Below are positions 1-13,693 of a stretch of 64,000 nucleotides of DNA, piece after piece. The stretch is from the NCBI GenBank assembly GCA_019096065.1, contig JAGUCH010000001.1, positions 6,448,001 through 6,512,000 of the forward strand. Direction: 5' to 3'. The notes below the pieces were generated by a model. It was not told the origin of the DNA. It did no database searches and saw only the letters and a program-made list of their open reading frames with translations. The first letter of the stretch is position 1; every line of letters starts with the position of its first letter. Source of the DNA: Paracyclopina nana (lineage: Eukaryota > Arthropoda > Copepoda > Cyclopoida > Cyclopettidae). A program made the position numbers and the translations under genes.

Positions 1-3000
1 GGGTGGTTTCTCAGGGCACAAGACAAGATTAAGTGTTTTAAAACACGAAGTCAGCTTTGCATAGTAGCCTTGACATTACTAAATATGCACATTAAAGATG
101 TGTAATATGCAGATAAATGTGACAACACCAAGACCTTGTTTGTGATTGAAGCCCTAACGTGTTCACACTGTGCGGTACTGTCTTTGAACTGGGATATGAA
201 TCAAAATGCAACAACTTTGCCCTTACTAATTGTAAACTAGAAACACCAAAGAAATTGATGAGGTAAGCCTTTTAAAACATAATTTCTGTAATGCCCCTCT
301 GTGCGTAAAATTTAAAAACTGTTTTCTTGCTGCTACTGCCACCCAAAATACCTCACGTCTTGAATTTATTTAGGAGTAGTTTTGAAGATTTACCAGGTGC
401 TCCAAGTCAGCTGTTTGTATGAGAGAAAACTTAACATATTAGGCCAGTGCGCTAGTTTTCATTATTCACCATTTATTGATTGATTTGACCTTAGTTGTAA
501 TGAGCCACATGCACTGTATTTCCTGCCAGAAAAAAAGACCTTTATCTAACGCCCAGATTTCAACACCAATTGCACAACAGCATGCAAAAATGCTTTATTT
601 GGGTGTGTTCAGGACATTGATTCAAAGCAATGTTTAAGCATAGGCGTGTTGGAGTTTTGCATGCGTTTTATGTCCCTTTGGAGGTGTTTGATCACGATCT
701 ATCGCAATTCACAGCGGCCAAATATGCCCATTAAAAGTACCAAAAAGAGTCCAATAAAAAACCCTGGACCATTTCAATGGTCTTTTCTTTCGTTTCAATA
801 ATTCCACTTGTTTTGTCTTTTTTGATGAGGATTGTATATGGGCAACTTTTCTAAGAAAAACATCTGGCTGAGTTGAATTCTCAGTGGGTGTCACTAGACT
901 TGGAAATCAGTTCCCTTGCTAATCAAAACAAACGGAGCACTAAAGCAGATTTAAAAATTCAAAAGTGTCGGTTGTTTTTTACAGATATGTCTACTACAAA
1001 AGGAGTAGTCGTTGAATAACGTCTAATAGGGGTCATATACCCTTTGCTTATGTGCCATAAAATTATGCACTGTCCAATTTAGTCTCACCTTTTTCTGTCA
1101 AGAGTTACTTGGTAGGTTGGGTTTAAGTATGGGGTTGCTCCAAGATTTTATTGCTACATGTAGCTTCATGCAGGACTAAAACATAAGCAGTCTATCTGGA
1201 TCAACTTTTGTTTCATGCACATTTACAACTGTGAGGAGGTGCATCCATTTACATTTACTACACTAGCACTTGTGCCATTGTACAATTCCTACTCACCAGT
1301 TTGCAATTCATTTGATCTTGGTGCAATGTCGATGCAATCAAATTGTCCGTTTTATTATGGCTTGAGGTTATGAAACAGCCAACGTTGAAGTGAAAAAAGA
1401 GTGGTTATTGGCTATAAAAGCCGAATTAAGGAAATAGTATCGAGCCTTGGCCAGTTGATTTTAATGTCCAGTAAAAAGTACTGCAAGATAATCTTTGGTT
1501 TAGCTGGGCCCAAATTGCTTGCTTCTACGCTTCAACAGTTAAAATGGAAGACTACTCAATCGTATTTAAACAGTTTTTCTGTTCACATTGTCAAGTTGGC
1601 TAATTCTTAAAGCATGGGAACTACTTTTTTCTTGAGCTCATTTCTCTTGGTGCGTAGGACTCTGGCAAAGAGCACTTTAGTAATCGTCCGGGTTGATGCA
1701 CTCATTAGCCGAAACCTCAAGAGTCAAGAAAGTCGTTTTTGTGACAATCATCATCAAAACATTCCAAGCACAACTAATGCGAGCCTCGGGCCAATCTGGA
1801 GACTTGATTGTTGTCAACATCTCCTTTTAATTGACGTTTTCCATCCGGTTGTTAGTTGATGTGTTTTTGGGGGTGAATCTATTTCCAAAGTGTTCCCACG
1901 TTCTGTTTGGCCTGAGGACAATTTCCCAGTGCTCCTGCTCACGCTGTTGCTTCTCTACGCTCAACACATGCTTCCATGCACTATTTTATAGGCATTTTTG
2001 TCAAAGATCTGTTTTCGACTGCGGCTGCCAAAATTCGATCCAATTTCCATGGTGAGGAGTAAAAATTGGAGCTGAAATGCCAAACCGGTAGCTTATGAAT
2101 GAATGCTTTGCGTGATTAAGCAAAAATAACGATCTTCTCCCTTGCCGTGGGACCAGGAGCACCAAGGGAAACAACAAACTCTTAGCCGAGGCTTTGGAAT
2201 CAGTCTCGACGACTTGCTTCAATTTTGACCATACTTTCTAACTGAAGTATTTAGTTTCAAAGATTTTCTCGATTGCCACTCATAAAAATCTTGAGGCTTC
2301 TCTTCAAGTGTAATTTCTCTCCACAAAGAAGAATTTTAAGAGGGCCCAGTAAACGCGGTTTTTCCACTAAGAAAAAGCATTCAATCAAAAACACGTTTTT
2401 CTCAATAGACTCGTCATTGCGTTAAAATGGTATCACAAAGGACTTGTCAAACCAAATTTGACATTTATGGTACATCCTTTGGACGATGTCTGTTATTACA
2501 ATTTAGTAAAAAATAAGATCGGATCTGCTCCTTCTTTTTTGACAGGTAACGGACAATCAATTCGGTTTGGAACTTTTTCCAATCAAAGAATGCAAAGTAG
2601 TGGTACAAAGCGTTTTTTGAGCAAAACCTAGCGAAGCAACAAAGGAAAACAATGCATTGGAAAACCGCAAAACCACCTGAAGTTTTACAGGAAAGGGGTT
2701 ACGAACTCGTAGCGAATGAATGCTGTTCCACCAATGCTTCTAATCTCTTCTGAAAGGCAAAAGCGGCCATTTTGTTGGTGCCAAGTCGTAAAGCACCTGT
2801 GGGTGGTAACTTGAGAACCTTGGGTCAATATCTGTAGGTACTATCTTGAGCTGGTTGGTAATTTAGCATTAATTAAGACTAGATCTTGAAATAGAAGTCT
2901 GTGTTTAGAAGTTTCGTCATCGACTCTCGCACACATGCTGAGTTATCACACTAATGACATTTGAGCTGTAGCATCAGTACAATGTGGAAAAAAATGAGAC

Positions 3001-4682
3001 TTTTTTGACAGCCAGCAGCTTCTGATGATGCTCCAAAAAGTCTTGACGTCAAATATTCAAAACAGCTATGGCAATAACAAGTAGAGGAGGAAATATAAAG
3101 TGACATTTTGTAACATGACTCCGTTTTGCACGAGCACCATTTGCACAACTCCTACAACAACAGTAAAGTACTTGTCAACAGTTACATGCCCCGATGATGA
3201 TGATACTACTTCTTTTTTAATCTGCCTCATGCAAATGTTATCTCCTAGTCTAGATAGATTTCAAACACCTGGCCAAATTGAGGGGTTCATTTGATAGAAG
3301 AAAAAAGGAGAAATCCCATATGTTTTGAGCTAGTTTTGACAGTATCTAATTTGTCTCTGCCATTGCGCGCGGATAAATATTTGTTTCAGAGCTCATGTGA
3401 TCCAGACAGTTTTCCAATCTGTGCTCAAATTGTGTGCTTAACTGTTCTATGCAATGTACTAGCATTCATATGCTACTAGAGGAAGAGGAGGGGTAGCACA
3501 ATTTTTCGGTGCCTGACAACAAAATCAGATAATAGTACAGCACCAACAACCCTCATATTTATGTTCTGGCTGCAGCAGCTTTGTTGCTGCAACCGCAACA
3601 TAGGTCAACAGGGTTCTACTCATCTTTTCACCATAGCTTTTAAGACCCTGTAAGGCTGATTTCCAATGAAAATGCCAGCAGGAAGCTGCCAAAAAATATC
3701 CAATTTTAGATCATGCAACAGTAAATGATAGATTCCAGCTTGGAAGCACATCGTAAAAACCAGAAAACCAAATAAGGGTGATGCTAGACTTTATGCGGAA
3801 CGCAATGCCTCAAATAGCCTATAAATAAATGGAATAAAGCTCTCTTATGGCCAGCCCTCGTGTGCCGTGCAGGAATTTGGACAGCTTTTTTCATGCAGCC
3901 ATGTCGGCATGTTTTTTGGTTAAAAATTAGCAGGATTTTATCCGTCAGGGCTTCGCGGTTCACACCTGGCTTTTTTGGTGGCCCAACCAACGGCTAGCTT
4001 GCATTGGAGCAGTTTGGGTAAAAGGTGCAATAAAACGAGCAAGGCAAGCAGGGTGAACATAAAGGGTCCAGTTTTAATTGATTGTAGTTGTCCCAAAGTA
4101 TAGGGTTGGTTGCTGAGCTCGCGATTGGGAGGTAAAAAAAAATCATGCTCGTCCCTCGCTTTTCGGTCTCTCCCAAAAAATGGTAGATGTCTAGCTGATA
4201 GGAATAGATGAGTCGCAGCTGGTTATATTACATAGGCCAAGCTATTGTGATCTTCTGCTATGAAATATCTCTCATTTGTTGCCTAGGTGAAGGAGAAAAT
4301 GGTGGCCATGGAAAGCAAAGTCACTCATTAGGGCCACTGATAAAAAACCAATTTGCTGGCCTTTTGTTACAGATTGCTTTGGCAGCTGCTACCGGACATG
4401 ATGCGACCACTTTCAGGCTATTTGTTTGGCTTAGATAACGAGAATCCTTTTTAACGAGAAGCCATCGTCCCTTTGGCGATGAATGCATTAAGAGGCAAGT
4501 GATGATCTTCTCCCTGTCCGATTCGATATCCCGAGAACAAAGCGCAAGCGTAGCAAAAGGCATGCGGAGAGTTTAACGAAGTTGCTGCAAATGCCTGTTA
4601 ACAAGAGGGAAGTGTCACATTTTTTGCCTGAATTCAATCCACTAATCCACGGCTTAACACCCTGAACAAAAGATGGTGAAAC
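1..4682. other. Non-coding stretch, no gene recognised
   Basis: Both strands were read. Open frames are short (at most about 80 codons), AT-rich and show no recognisable domain or coherent splice structure. Many homopolymer A/T runs are present. No transfer RNA box, tandem repeat or large inverted repeat was seen. Confidence 0.5.
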
Positions 4683-4692
4683 TTTATATAAA
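4683..4692 (+). promoter_or_regulatory. TATA box of a putative + strand promoter
   Basis: TTTATATAAA is a good TATA match. It is followed by a locally less AT-rich segment that ends in a strong splice donor at 5173/5174. A transcription start is expected near 4712-4718, though no clear TCAGT initiator is visible there. It is inferred to drive the transcript containing the PDZ gene, the next + strand gene. Confidence 0.35.
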
Positions 4693-4713
4693 GCGTCGCT
4701 CTGCCATATGTAG

Positions 4714-5173
4714 CCCGTAATCCACCGATACGTGAGTATACCTGGCTACTAGTCTAACATACTATCAAGCATAGTACGCACTGTAAGTCGGGAACAAACA
4801 AAGGAAGAAAAGTGGAAAAAATCCAGTGTCAATACAGGCGAAACGCGAGGTAAACAAATTATGAAGAGTGTGCGAAAGTGGATGAGAATTTGGATCTGCG
4901 ATGAGAGGTGATTTTGAGTGTGCTGAGAGAGAGAGAGAGACGCTACTGCAACTATTGCTGGGTTGGAGCGGGGTGCAGACAAGCCAGCTTGCTGGAGCTG
5001 CGCCGGCGTCAGTGGACACAAAACTCAGGACTGAGTCACGAGCCCCAGTGTTGCTAGAGAACGCAGCGAAGCTGCAACCAAATTCTGAAACTCAGTGAAA
5101 TAAGGCACCTCAGTGACAGTCACCTAAAATCATCGAGCAGACTTGATCATTTCCAAAGGACAACAAGCATCAG
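4714..5173 (+). other. Candidate noncoding first exon (5' UTR)
   Basis: This stretch lies just downstream of a TATA box and ends in CAG|GTAAGC, a near-consensus donor. It contains a (GA)n run near 4926-4941 and a 65-codon open frame (4901-5098) that stops before the donor, so that frame would be an upstream ORF. The exon is probably untranslated and spliced, through the candidate recursive site at 13687, to the PDZ coding exons. This is inference from splice signals only. Transcript data would decide it. Confidence 0.3.
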
Positions 5174-8100
5174 GTAAGCTAGCGTGCTTGTTTCACTGGG
5201 AGTAAAAGCGAAAAATAAGCTACCCCTTTTTGCCGTGCCTTGGTTGGAATGTCTTCTTTTTGTGGACTTAAATTAGAATAGCGTCCATCGTCATGCCATA
5301 AAAAGGAGCCAAGTAGTCATTTTCGAGCATAGCCAACCCCAAAACGAGCTGTGAGAGTAGAAGTGGCCCCCAATAATCCTCTCGTAAGCCAGTGTAAAAT
5401 CCAGGATTAGTAGCATGGTAACATCTGAATTGGCACCTCTCCTTCTGGCAATAGGTTTTTGCCAAAAAAAGTTAGTTGCGCATCTTTTGCGCACGTGGGA
5501 GCGTTTTCGGCAACAACAATGGGTCTAAATGGTCCATGAAGATTGAATTGAAATTGAGGTCAAATTGGAAACATAGAGAAACTACTGGCACCTCGTTGAA
5601 AAGAATTGATTTGATGACAGGGCAAAAGCTGAACGAAATTGTTATTGTTGCCATACTACTAGCTGCGGTGTCCACGGTGTGACCAGCAAGCGAAAAACAA
5701 AACTCAATCAAGGTAGCAGCAACAGCTGAGCGAAATCTGTGGGTAGTATTAAAATTCCAAGTTGCTTTCATGCCATGATGAAGTTTGCGTTGCTGTTAGC
5801 TTGCTGCCATTTCTTGTCGGATCACCCGCATCACTGATTCCTTTTGAAGTTCTTTTACAATCATATTATAATGTAGACGTTGCAACGCTTGCCAAGTTTT
5901 TCTAGCAGCACTCTTCTGAGGCCCTTTTTCAATATCGCTTTTTATTATTGGCCACTCTTGTTTTTTCCCACCTTAGATGGGCCCGTTGCTGATTTATAAT
6001 TGCACTCAACTGAACTAACGTCAAAGACTTCCTTTGCACTTTCGGTGCTTTGATTTCGGAGCACTATAACGTTAATGTTTCCTCTGCCATGGATTCATGA
6101 TTTGAGCACTTCCTTTCACAAAAAAGGCTGCACGTTTTCTAGCTCACCACCAGCCAGCCCTATGAAACAATCTTTTTCTTATATGAAATATTCAAGCTTA
6201 TTCGGCTGGTGGGGAACGTGGCTCGAAAGCGTTGGCAAATTGACCTGGAAAATTCAAGTTAATTGAGACTTTTACTGACATGCAACTTCATTCTGGTGCT
6301 GCTTATCTGTTTGGTTTATCAAGTCTTGTTTGTTGATGATAATGAAGACTTTAAGCTGTGTGCATTTAATTTCCAACCTGCATGAGAGAGTAGCCCTATC
6401 TTGACCACTCCTAAATTTCACTCAAAAATCAGGGTCATCAAAAGTTTGAGGTAAAGGTTAGGCAATTTTCTGGACTACATCTAGAAGATGATGATGGTCA
6501 TAATTCTAACTCTTATTTTTGCCGACCTTTACCGTCATGATCAGCAGAAAAGGTCACTTTTATTGCACATTCAAAGGGACTTGAAAAGTGAACACCTTTT
6601 TTTGTCGACAGTTCATTAGGGCCCGTCATCAATCATTATTATTGTAGCACCTAGCAGAATTGATTCGCGTGCAAAAATGCACAACCAAAATGTGGCAAAT
6701 TTGGACATCAAAAAAACTAGTTCGAGAGAGAAGAAAGACTTTGACAAAGCACCTAGTTAATCACAATTCTTTTGAGGAAAACGCAGCTCATTCACAATAA
6801 TTCTTTGCTCAGTTTAGAACAAATGTTTGAATTGAATTCATTCTTTTAAATGAGGACTCTGTTGACTTGAGCTAATATTTAATTTACAATGTGTTAATCA
6901 GCAGTTAAGGCCTGATGAAATTGTTCCTGGTTCAACAATTTACGGGCTTGCGATCCCCTGAGTTTGATGCCAAACGTATCTATGTAAATTAAGGTCAACT
7001 GCTTTGCAAAATGCCCAGTACTTGATGCACATTGGGAGCTTGCGGCAAACACATTTTAAGCTACAGCCATTCTTTTCTCACTTCTTTCCTCCCCTGTGCT
7101 AGGCCTAACGATTTGGTATAACTATTAAGATAGCAAATCAGCAATGTCTAAAATTGTATTTGTTTTTGGCTAAATGGGCCCCAGTCACGTTTTAGGTGTA
7201 GTATTTCGATATAGATCTTGTGAAAACAAATACATTTTCACGATGGCCATTGCAATTCAATTTTCCATGTTTTACTGCCCGATTTCTCGATAATTTCATG
7301 CGAGGAGCAAAAAAATACGACCATTCCATCTTTACTTTTCTCTGAGGCATTTTGTCAGATTTTAAGCACGTACACACGCGTTGTTGAAGAACCCATCAAT
7401 ACAGCGAGCTCGCAAATCTCGAAGAAATTCCATCTTTTATGCTAATTAATCCCCACAGCTCACAAAAGCTATGGAATGCCATATTTTTGAAGATACATCA
7501 TTCTTTATCCCTTGATAACTCAGATTAGGTGAATTACCATTTAGCATGCCTTCGAAAAGTGCAAAATAAAATAATTGTCACTGCAACATGAACGTAAATT
7601 ACCATTCACTTCCAATCAAATCACTCCCAATGCACGCAAGCCACATTGCTCCAAATGCGAGCGTAAATCCATTTTTAATGACAGGTGTCATGATCTTAAA
7701 GAGGAAGAAGCCATATGAACAACAGCAAAAATAGGCCTAGTGCAAAATGTGCAAATTCGTCATAATCAAACAATAGAGCTTACAAGAACACTTCGCATAT
7801 GGCATGCAATAAAATTCCAGAGCGAAATAATTGTGAGTTATCTTAGCAAGAAGCAACTGCTGCAGTCTGGTGCTTGGCTGTATAACTTTTAGAACTGTTC
7901 CCGTAAAATGGCGTTTCAGAAACCTTGCATGCCTTTGCACAGGTTTTGAGAATATGATGTAAATAAACATTTCACGATAAGCTGTAAAATCCAAAAGCTG
8001 AAAATTGACTTGTTGAAAGTGGCAATTTATGGTTCTGCGAAGGCATTCTTGAACATTGCACAGTTTTCTCGATGGGCCAGAACATTTGTGAACCTTTAGT

Positions 8101-9582
8101 ACGCATGAGTTTCAAGTCTTTTAAATGGTATTCTCTCAATGCTCAGATCAATGACCTTGCAGTTTACTCGAAAGCCGCAAAATGTTTACCTCGAAGTTAC
8201 CTTTGGCGAAACCTGAGTGTACCAATTAGCTTAACTCTGGCAGCGTCATTGAGGTCTCAAATCTCGCTCAAAATCTGACCACTAAGCTGCTCAAAGTAAA
8301 AGGATTTTCTGTTGAAATCTCTCGTCCATTGATTATGCCACAGAAAATATATAAAAAATACTGCAATCTTTGTGGTTTGTACACACATTGGGATAGGAAC
8401 TTCAATGCTTCCGGACAAATGTTGGATTCTGAAAAGAAAATATCTCACTAATCTCTCAGATAAACTTCATTCAAAAAATAGGAAGTCCATGAAAACAACA
8501 TTTTATTTACGTGCTGTCAGATAGGTTTGGTGAATCGAAAACTCGTACCTACTCGGCGGAAAATCGGAAAAACTGCGGGCTAAAAATTGCAAAAATCATT
8601 ATTGCTCTTAATTGAATTCATGGCTATGAAATAGCAAAGTACTTGGAGGGAGTTGATAGACGCGTTTATGGCTGGATACTCGTTCTGAAATGGCAAAATT
8701 GAATCATTGATCAAGATCAATTCTCTCTGAAGAATTTATGGCTCGTTGTTAAAAAATTCCATCTGGACCATAAAACCCTTTGAGTGTGCAAAGCAAGGAC
8801 CTGTTTTGAGACAAATTACAATTGCAACAGCTCATTGCTATAAGGCCAATTCTTTCTAGTTCACTGGCCCTTGCTTATTTTTGAGTCCCAAATTGGTAAC
8901 TTTTCCCATAGTTACATAGCTGTGGGGGTCACCTTGGGTCCCAATAATAGCCCTGATCAGCAGCAGCAGTGTGACATTCCTATTCTAAATGTTGACAACT
9001 GTCCAGCTAGTATAATTTGTCCTGTTGTGACTGGGAAACAAAACTGGTCAGGATTACATTTATAATAATTGGGTTATCACAACAGTCAATTCCTTGCTTG
9101 GAGGCAATAAAAATAGGATCCGACCATACTTCTAAATTGGAAGTGTTGGAAGTGTTGGAATGTAATACGAATCGCTCTGCTTTGGGTTGACCCTAAAGAA
9201 TTTGCATTTCCTGGTTTTCAAGTGAAAAATGGGGTCTCCATTTTCGTTCGTCTCAAGGCAATTAGGGACCTCTAAATGAAGTCATTAAAGTCTGCCTTGA
9301 CGTAAACGCCCGAAAATTAGACATGTTTCTTGGCCCACCCCAGGCAGACTGAAAAACAATAGGGAGGACAATACCATTTATTATTTTGGTCAACCCTAAG
9401 CAGTTTTTTCATGGAACGATCCCATTCTGCCTGTCTGCCAACACCAAAGATCTGTACCATCGATTGAGAACAATTGAAATTATCATGGGCCTCCATCAAT
9501 TGAGACCAGATGCGAGTAGCGCAACAGAAAAAAATTCAAGGAAGTTTTTCATTGATATCGTGTGTATTTACTTGATCGTATC

Positions 9583-9736
9583 AGCCCGGTTCCAACACGG
9601 GATATCAGCATAGTGCAGTGCGGTAAACCAGTTAAGTCAGGTCGAGCTGAGCGCGCGAGCTAGCTGTGACCTGACTATGCTAAAAAGTCAAGTTACGTCT
9701 CTTGACTATGCTGATTTACCATGTTGGAACCGGGCT
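9583..9736. mobile_element. MITE-like element with 31-bp terminal inverted repeats
   Basis: Positions 9583-9613 and 9706-9736 are inverted copies that differ at 3 of 31 bases; both begin AGCCCGGTTCCAACA when read inward. The 154-bp unit has no coding capacity and carries inner complementary GTCAGGTC/GACCTGAC segments. An ATC triplet flanks both ends and may be a 3-bp target duplication. The element looks like a short non-autonomous DNA transposon. Superfamily is not assigned. Confidence 0.7.
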
Positions 9737-12700
9737 ATCGTCACACAATGCCTTCAAAAAGTCTGAGGGAGGTCGCACGTCATCTGAAATTTTTACACAC
9801 CACCATGAGCACTAGCTCATCTTAAGCCCAGCCCATCATTTCAATAAACATTGAAGGGGCACCCATATATGTTTCGCATTTTGTGCATTGCTGCATGAAT
9901 TGGGTCAACTACCCTCAAATTGTAGATTTTTTTTTGCAACCCAACCCTTTCTGTCTTGTCCCAAAAAGCCGCAGTGCATAGGAAAATCGCCTAGATAGTA
10001 TCACTTTGCCATAGTCCAGGGTCAAAAGGGCTAAAAAAGGCTATCTGTTTTTCTTTATCTTTTGTAGTTTTGATATCAGACAATTCTTTGTCCAAACACA
10101 AATATAGCAGACAGATATGCGTCCACCACAATTGGCAAACTTGGCAGACTACAATTTTCTAATGATCTAGGCGACACTGGAAGTGGTCAAATGACCTCAA
10201 AACTGCTGTGGTCCAAAATGCCCCCAAAATATAAAGCACGTGACATGCCACCCTGTTAAACAATTCTAACTTCCTAAAAGTAATAAAATGATCGTGGCCT
10301 CATTGAGATAAATACCTAAGCTAACAAATCAGATGCCAGAACAATTAATGCAGCCTACTTCAAAAATTTTTTAAGAAGATGAAGAATTGAATTTGCATTT
10401 TGTCGACCTCATCGTAGTTGTTGCAGGGAGAAAAAAATCGGACACTCATTCTTTGAAAAGAATTTAGCAGAGCATTGTTATTCAATGAGAGAGATAAGAT
10501 GACAACAGGATGTTTGCTGTCGGTTTCAGTCCCCATTCCTACACCAAGATTAGACTAACACTTATCTCGAACCCTAATTTGAGACCTCTGTGTGATGTGC
10601 CGTGGGATGAAATATTTTTCTTAAAACTAATACCTTTTGCATTGGATAGGATAATAGAAAAACAAATGGCATTCGGTGCACCAGATTACAGCTCTGAAAC
10701 AAAAGGGCTCGGTATCATCTCAGCAAGGAACAAAACAATTCTTTGGAGATCTCAACGAGCAGAACGCTCAATCGGATCGTTTAGAATATGCTACCAGATG
10801 CCATATTGGTATTTTGGGTGTTTTCTTCGCAACAATAGAAAATAGCTGAGGGGGATTTAGCCTTGATTGGCAAATTGTCACCGATCCCAGATCCTAGGCA
10901 AAGCTCTGAATTGATGATCAGCCTTGAAAATCTCAGGATTCTTCTTCAATCTCATTTCGAATTCCATGGAAAAATTTAGCACGAGAGAACTTTCATGGTC
11001 TGGCCATCAATTATCCAATTGACGTGAGTTTAGAAGATCATTTTTACAGTAGTGGTTGCTGCCAAAATCTCCTGATATTTTTCACACGTGCTGGCTTCAT
11101 GTCTTAAGTGACCTCCCCTCATCAGAAATTTGAAATATCCGAAGTCAGTTACCAGAAACACTTCCTTTCTGGTCACTATTGTCGCCAACCAGCTCAGCTG
11201 GAGCACTAACTCTCAAGACTTTTGACACCTTGAACTGAGCTTGCGAAACCCACGAAAATGATGCAAACTTGTCAAAATCGAAATCCCATTTCCTTTTGAG
11301 TTTTGAAGCAAAATAAAATCTGCAGTTACAAGAACAGTTGCTCAAAAGACAGATATGGTGCTATGCATATAGTGCAACCACAACCTTTTTAATTTCCTCA
11401 ATGTTCTTGGAAATGTCAAAAAGGCCTTACTTGGCAATGCGGTCGTCTTTTGCTCTTCACGGGCCATTTTATATGCAAAATATTTCCTTCTTGTGTGGGC
11501 AAATTCAGAGGCTGCAACAGAGTGGTCAAACGTTCTGAATAATGCTGATATTGCACTAAATTCTTGCCTCGCACCAGATTGTCAAGATAGCTAAAAGAAG
11601 CGTCTGAAGAGTTATGGCTAATTTTCTAGATGTCCGTCTCCTATAAATAAGCTCGATAAATTGCTGCTCCAATCTTAGGGTTATCTTTTAATAACTTCAA
11701 CATAGGGTTGCAATTTTTTTTAGTTCAAGTAAAAATAATTCAATTCTTCAGTCTCCAGCATTCGACTAGGAGGGTCAGGTTTCGGTTGGGTGGCTGATTG
11801 CATGATGGAATTAGCTATTTGTTGGTTTGGTTGCCTTGAAGATTTACAATCTACCCGATAATTTTCTGCCCTGGGTGGACGGGCATCAACTACCCTGAAT
11901 TACAGCCAATTATTTTTGTTATAAAGTGATTACAAACAGATTTGAGGTGTATGTAAGTAGATTATTGCTCTACTTTGGAAGTTGAACATATTTATGGACT
12001 CAAGCACAAAGGGGCAGTAATTTTTCTCCTTGCATACATAATGTAATTAAAATGTATCAAAAGAGCGAATGCAGCCCATTACTCAGGGACTGCAATTTAT
12101 GCCCATAAATGCAGATATTCTGTTTTGTCTGCAGCCTGTATCAAAATGAAGAACACTCTAAGGAAAATGAGTTGGCCTACAGCTATTTTATTCTAATGTC
12201 CGTTTTTCAGGGCCATTGCTAACGCCCACTTTTGAAACGACTGAAACGCGATTTTGGATTATAATAATCACTAATGTTGTCTTCTTGTCTCTGGAACAAA
12301 GCAAAGCCCTAGAAACATACATAATAATTGCGCTCATCAGCCGTGTTCAGACAAAAGCAAGAAGGTACAACAAGTTTTGAAAAAAGCTGCCAAAAATAAA
12401 CTATCTGCTGCTTGAAGTAATAGCTCAAGGCCCTTAAAAGACAAGGTTAAACCGCAAAGGATTTTTGAGGAAGATTTTTTTGCATGGCCCTGCCCAAAAT
12501 TACCTGAAAATGCATACCTCAAGTTTTAATTAAAATCTCACGTTGGAATGACACTAGAATAGCATCTTGCCTTTTCATCTTGAAACATGGGGCTCATTAT
12601 CATACTGAGATGATCAATCTTGGAATTTGGACAGTTATCTGAGATTTTATTGAATTGACATAAATTAAAGTTCTTTGTTTTGCAATGATGCTGTCCTATT

Positions 12701-13650
12701 CATTTCATCCCAAAATGGCTTTTGCTTACACAGTATTACGATGATGCATTCAAAGATAGCAGGAAGAAAAACATAGTAAATCAAATCTAATGTTGCTGAG
12801 TCACCGTGTGATTGACAACAGTAGCATGTCCTATTCTATAAGGAATTTTTGTATGAATTTTTATTATGGCGCACGCCCCCAGTGTGATGCCAAAAATAAC
12901 AAGGAAATTGAATTTAAAATGGTTATGATACTTCTTAACCCTAAGGGAGCTCGCACTCAAAAATCGACTTCATGCTTGATTTTCATGATGATCCACCCAA
13001 GAATGATGGGATTTTTCCATGCTTGATCATCTTTGCGCCCTTCAAATTGAGCAAGCACACCGGGACAAAAATGACGAAATAATACTTGATCAAAAATTGA
13101 AATATTATATTCTTACCCGGTGAGTTCTCATCAGCGTCTCTAGTTACGCTTTTCATGGCCTCTTCGCTATTCACACAGTGCAGAATACTATTCTTTTTTT
13201 AAGTGCCCATGTTACGAGGCTACACCCTCAAATTAGATTAAGGAGTTATGCTGAATAACGTTGCTATGATGGATCTGCTTCTTGGCTTTAATAGCATGGT
13301 ATGGTAATTGCAGTTCTAAGTTTGCATCAATTGTCGGAAGCGATGTGGGCCCAATTTTTCTTGATTGTGTCACATTGTTCCAAGTTAAATACAGCTGTGC
13401 TGCTGTCAAAATAGGCTCATGCATGCCAACAAGGAAATAAATGTACATGGGGCCCTTTGGTACGTGCGGCTATGCGATTAGTTTCTTAGAAAATGTTCGC
13501 GCATCAGGAGGTAACGATACTGATTTATGTAGAACTTTCACTAGTCCACACATGAAAAAAATCAATTACTTGGACAAAAAAGAACCGCTGCATGGGATTT
13601 CTCAAAACTAAAGCACAGCAATTAATCACTCGTTTTCCTGTAAATGCTTC

Positions 13651-13693
13651 CAACTCCTTCACCAACCTTTTTTTCCCGCTATTCCAGGTAAGC
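13651..13693 (+). promoter_or_regulatory. Candidate recursive-splicing (ratchet) site
   Basis: A pyrimidine-rich tract (CCTTTTTTTCCCGCTATTC) runs straight into CAG|GTAAGC, so a strong 3' splice site abuts a strong 5' splice site with no exon between. This zero-length exon layout is the known signature of ratchet points in long introns of Drosophila and other animals. It sits within the putative 13.7-kb first intron of the PDZ gene, about 8.5 kb from the upstream donor. A cryptic exon starting here is the alternative. Confidence 0.45.

Noticed and set aside
10510..10845. 111-codon open frame on the + strand
   Set aside because: No recognisable motif, no promoter or splice context; treated as chance.
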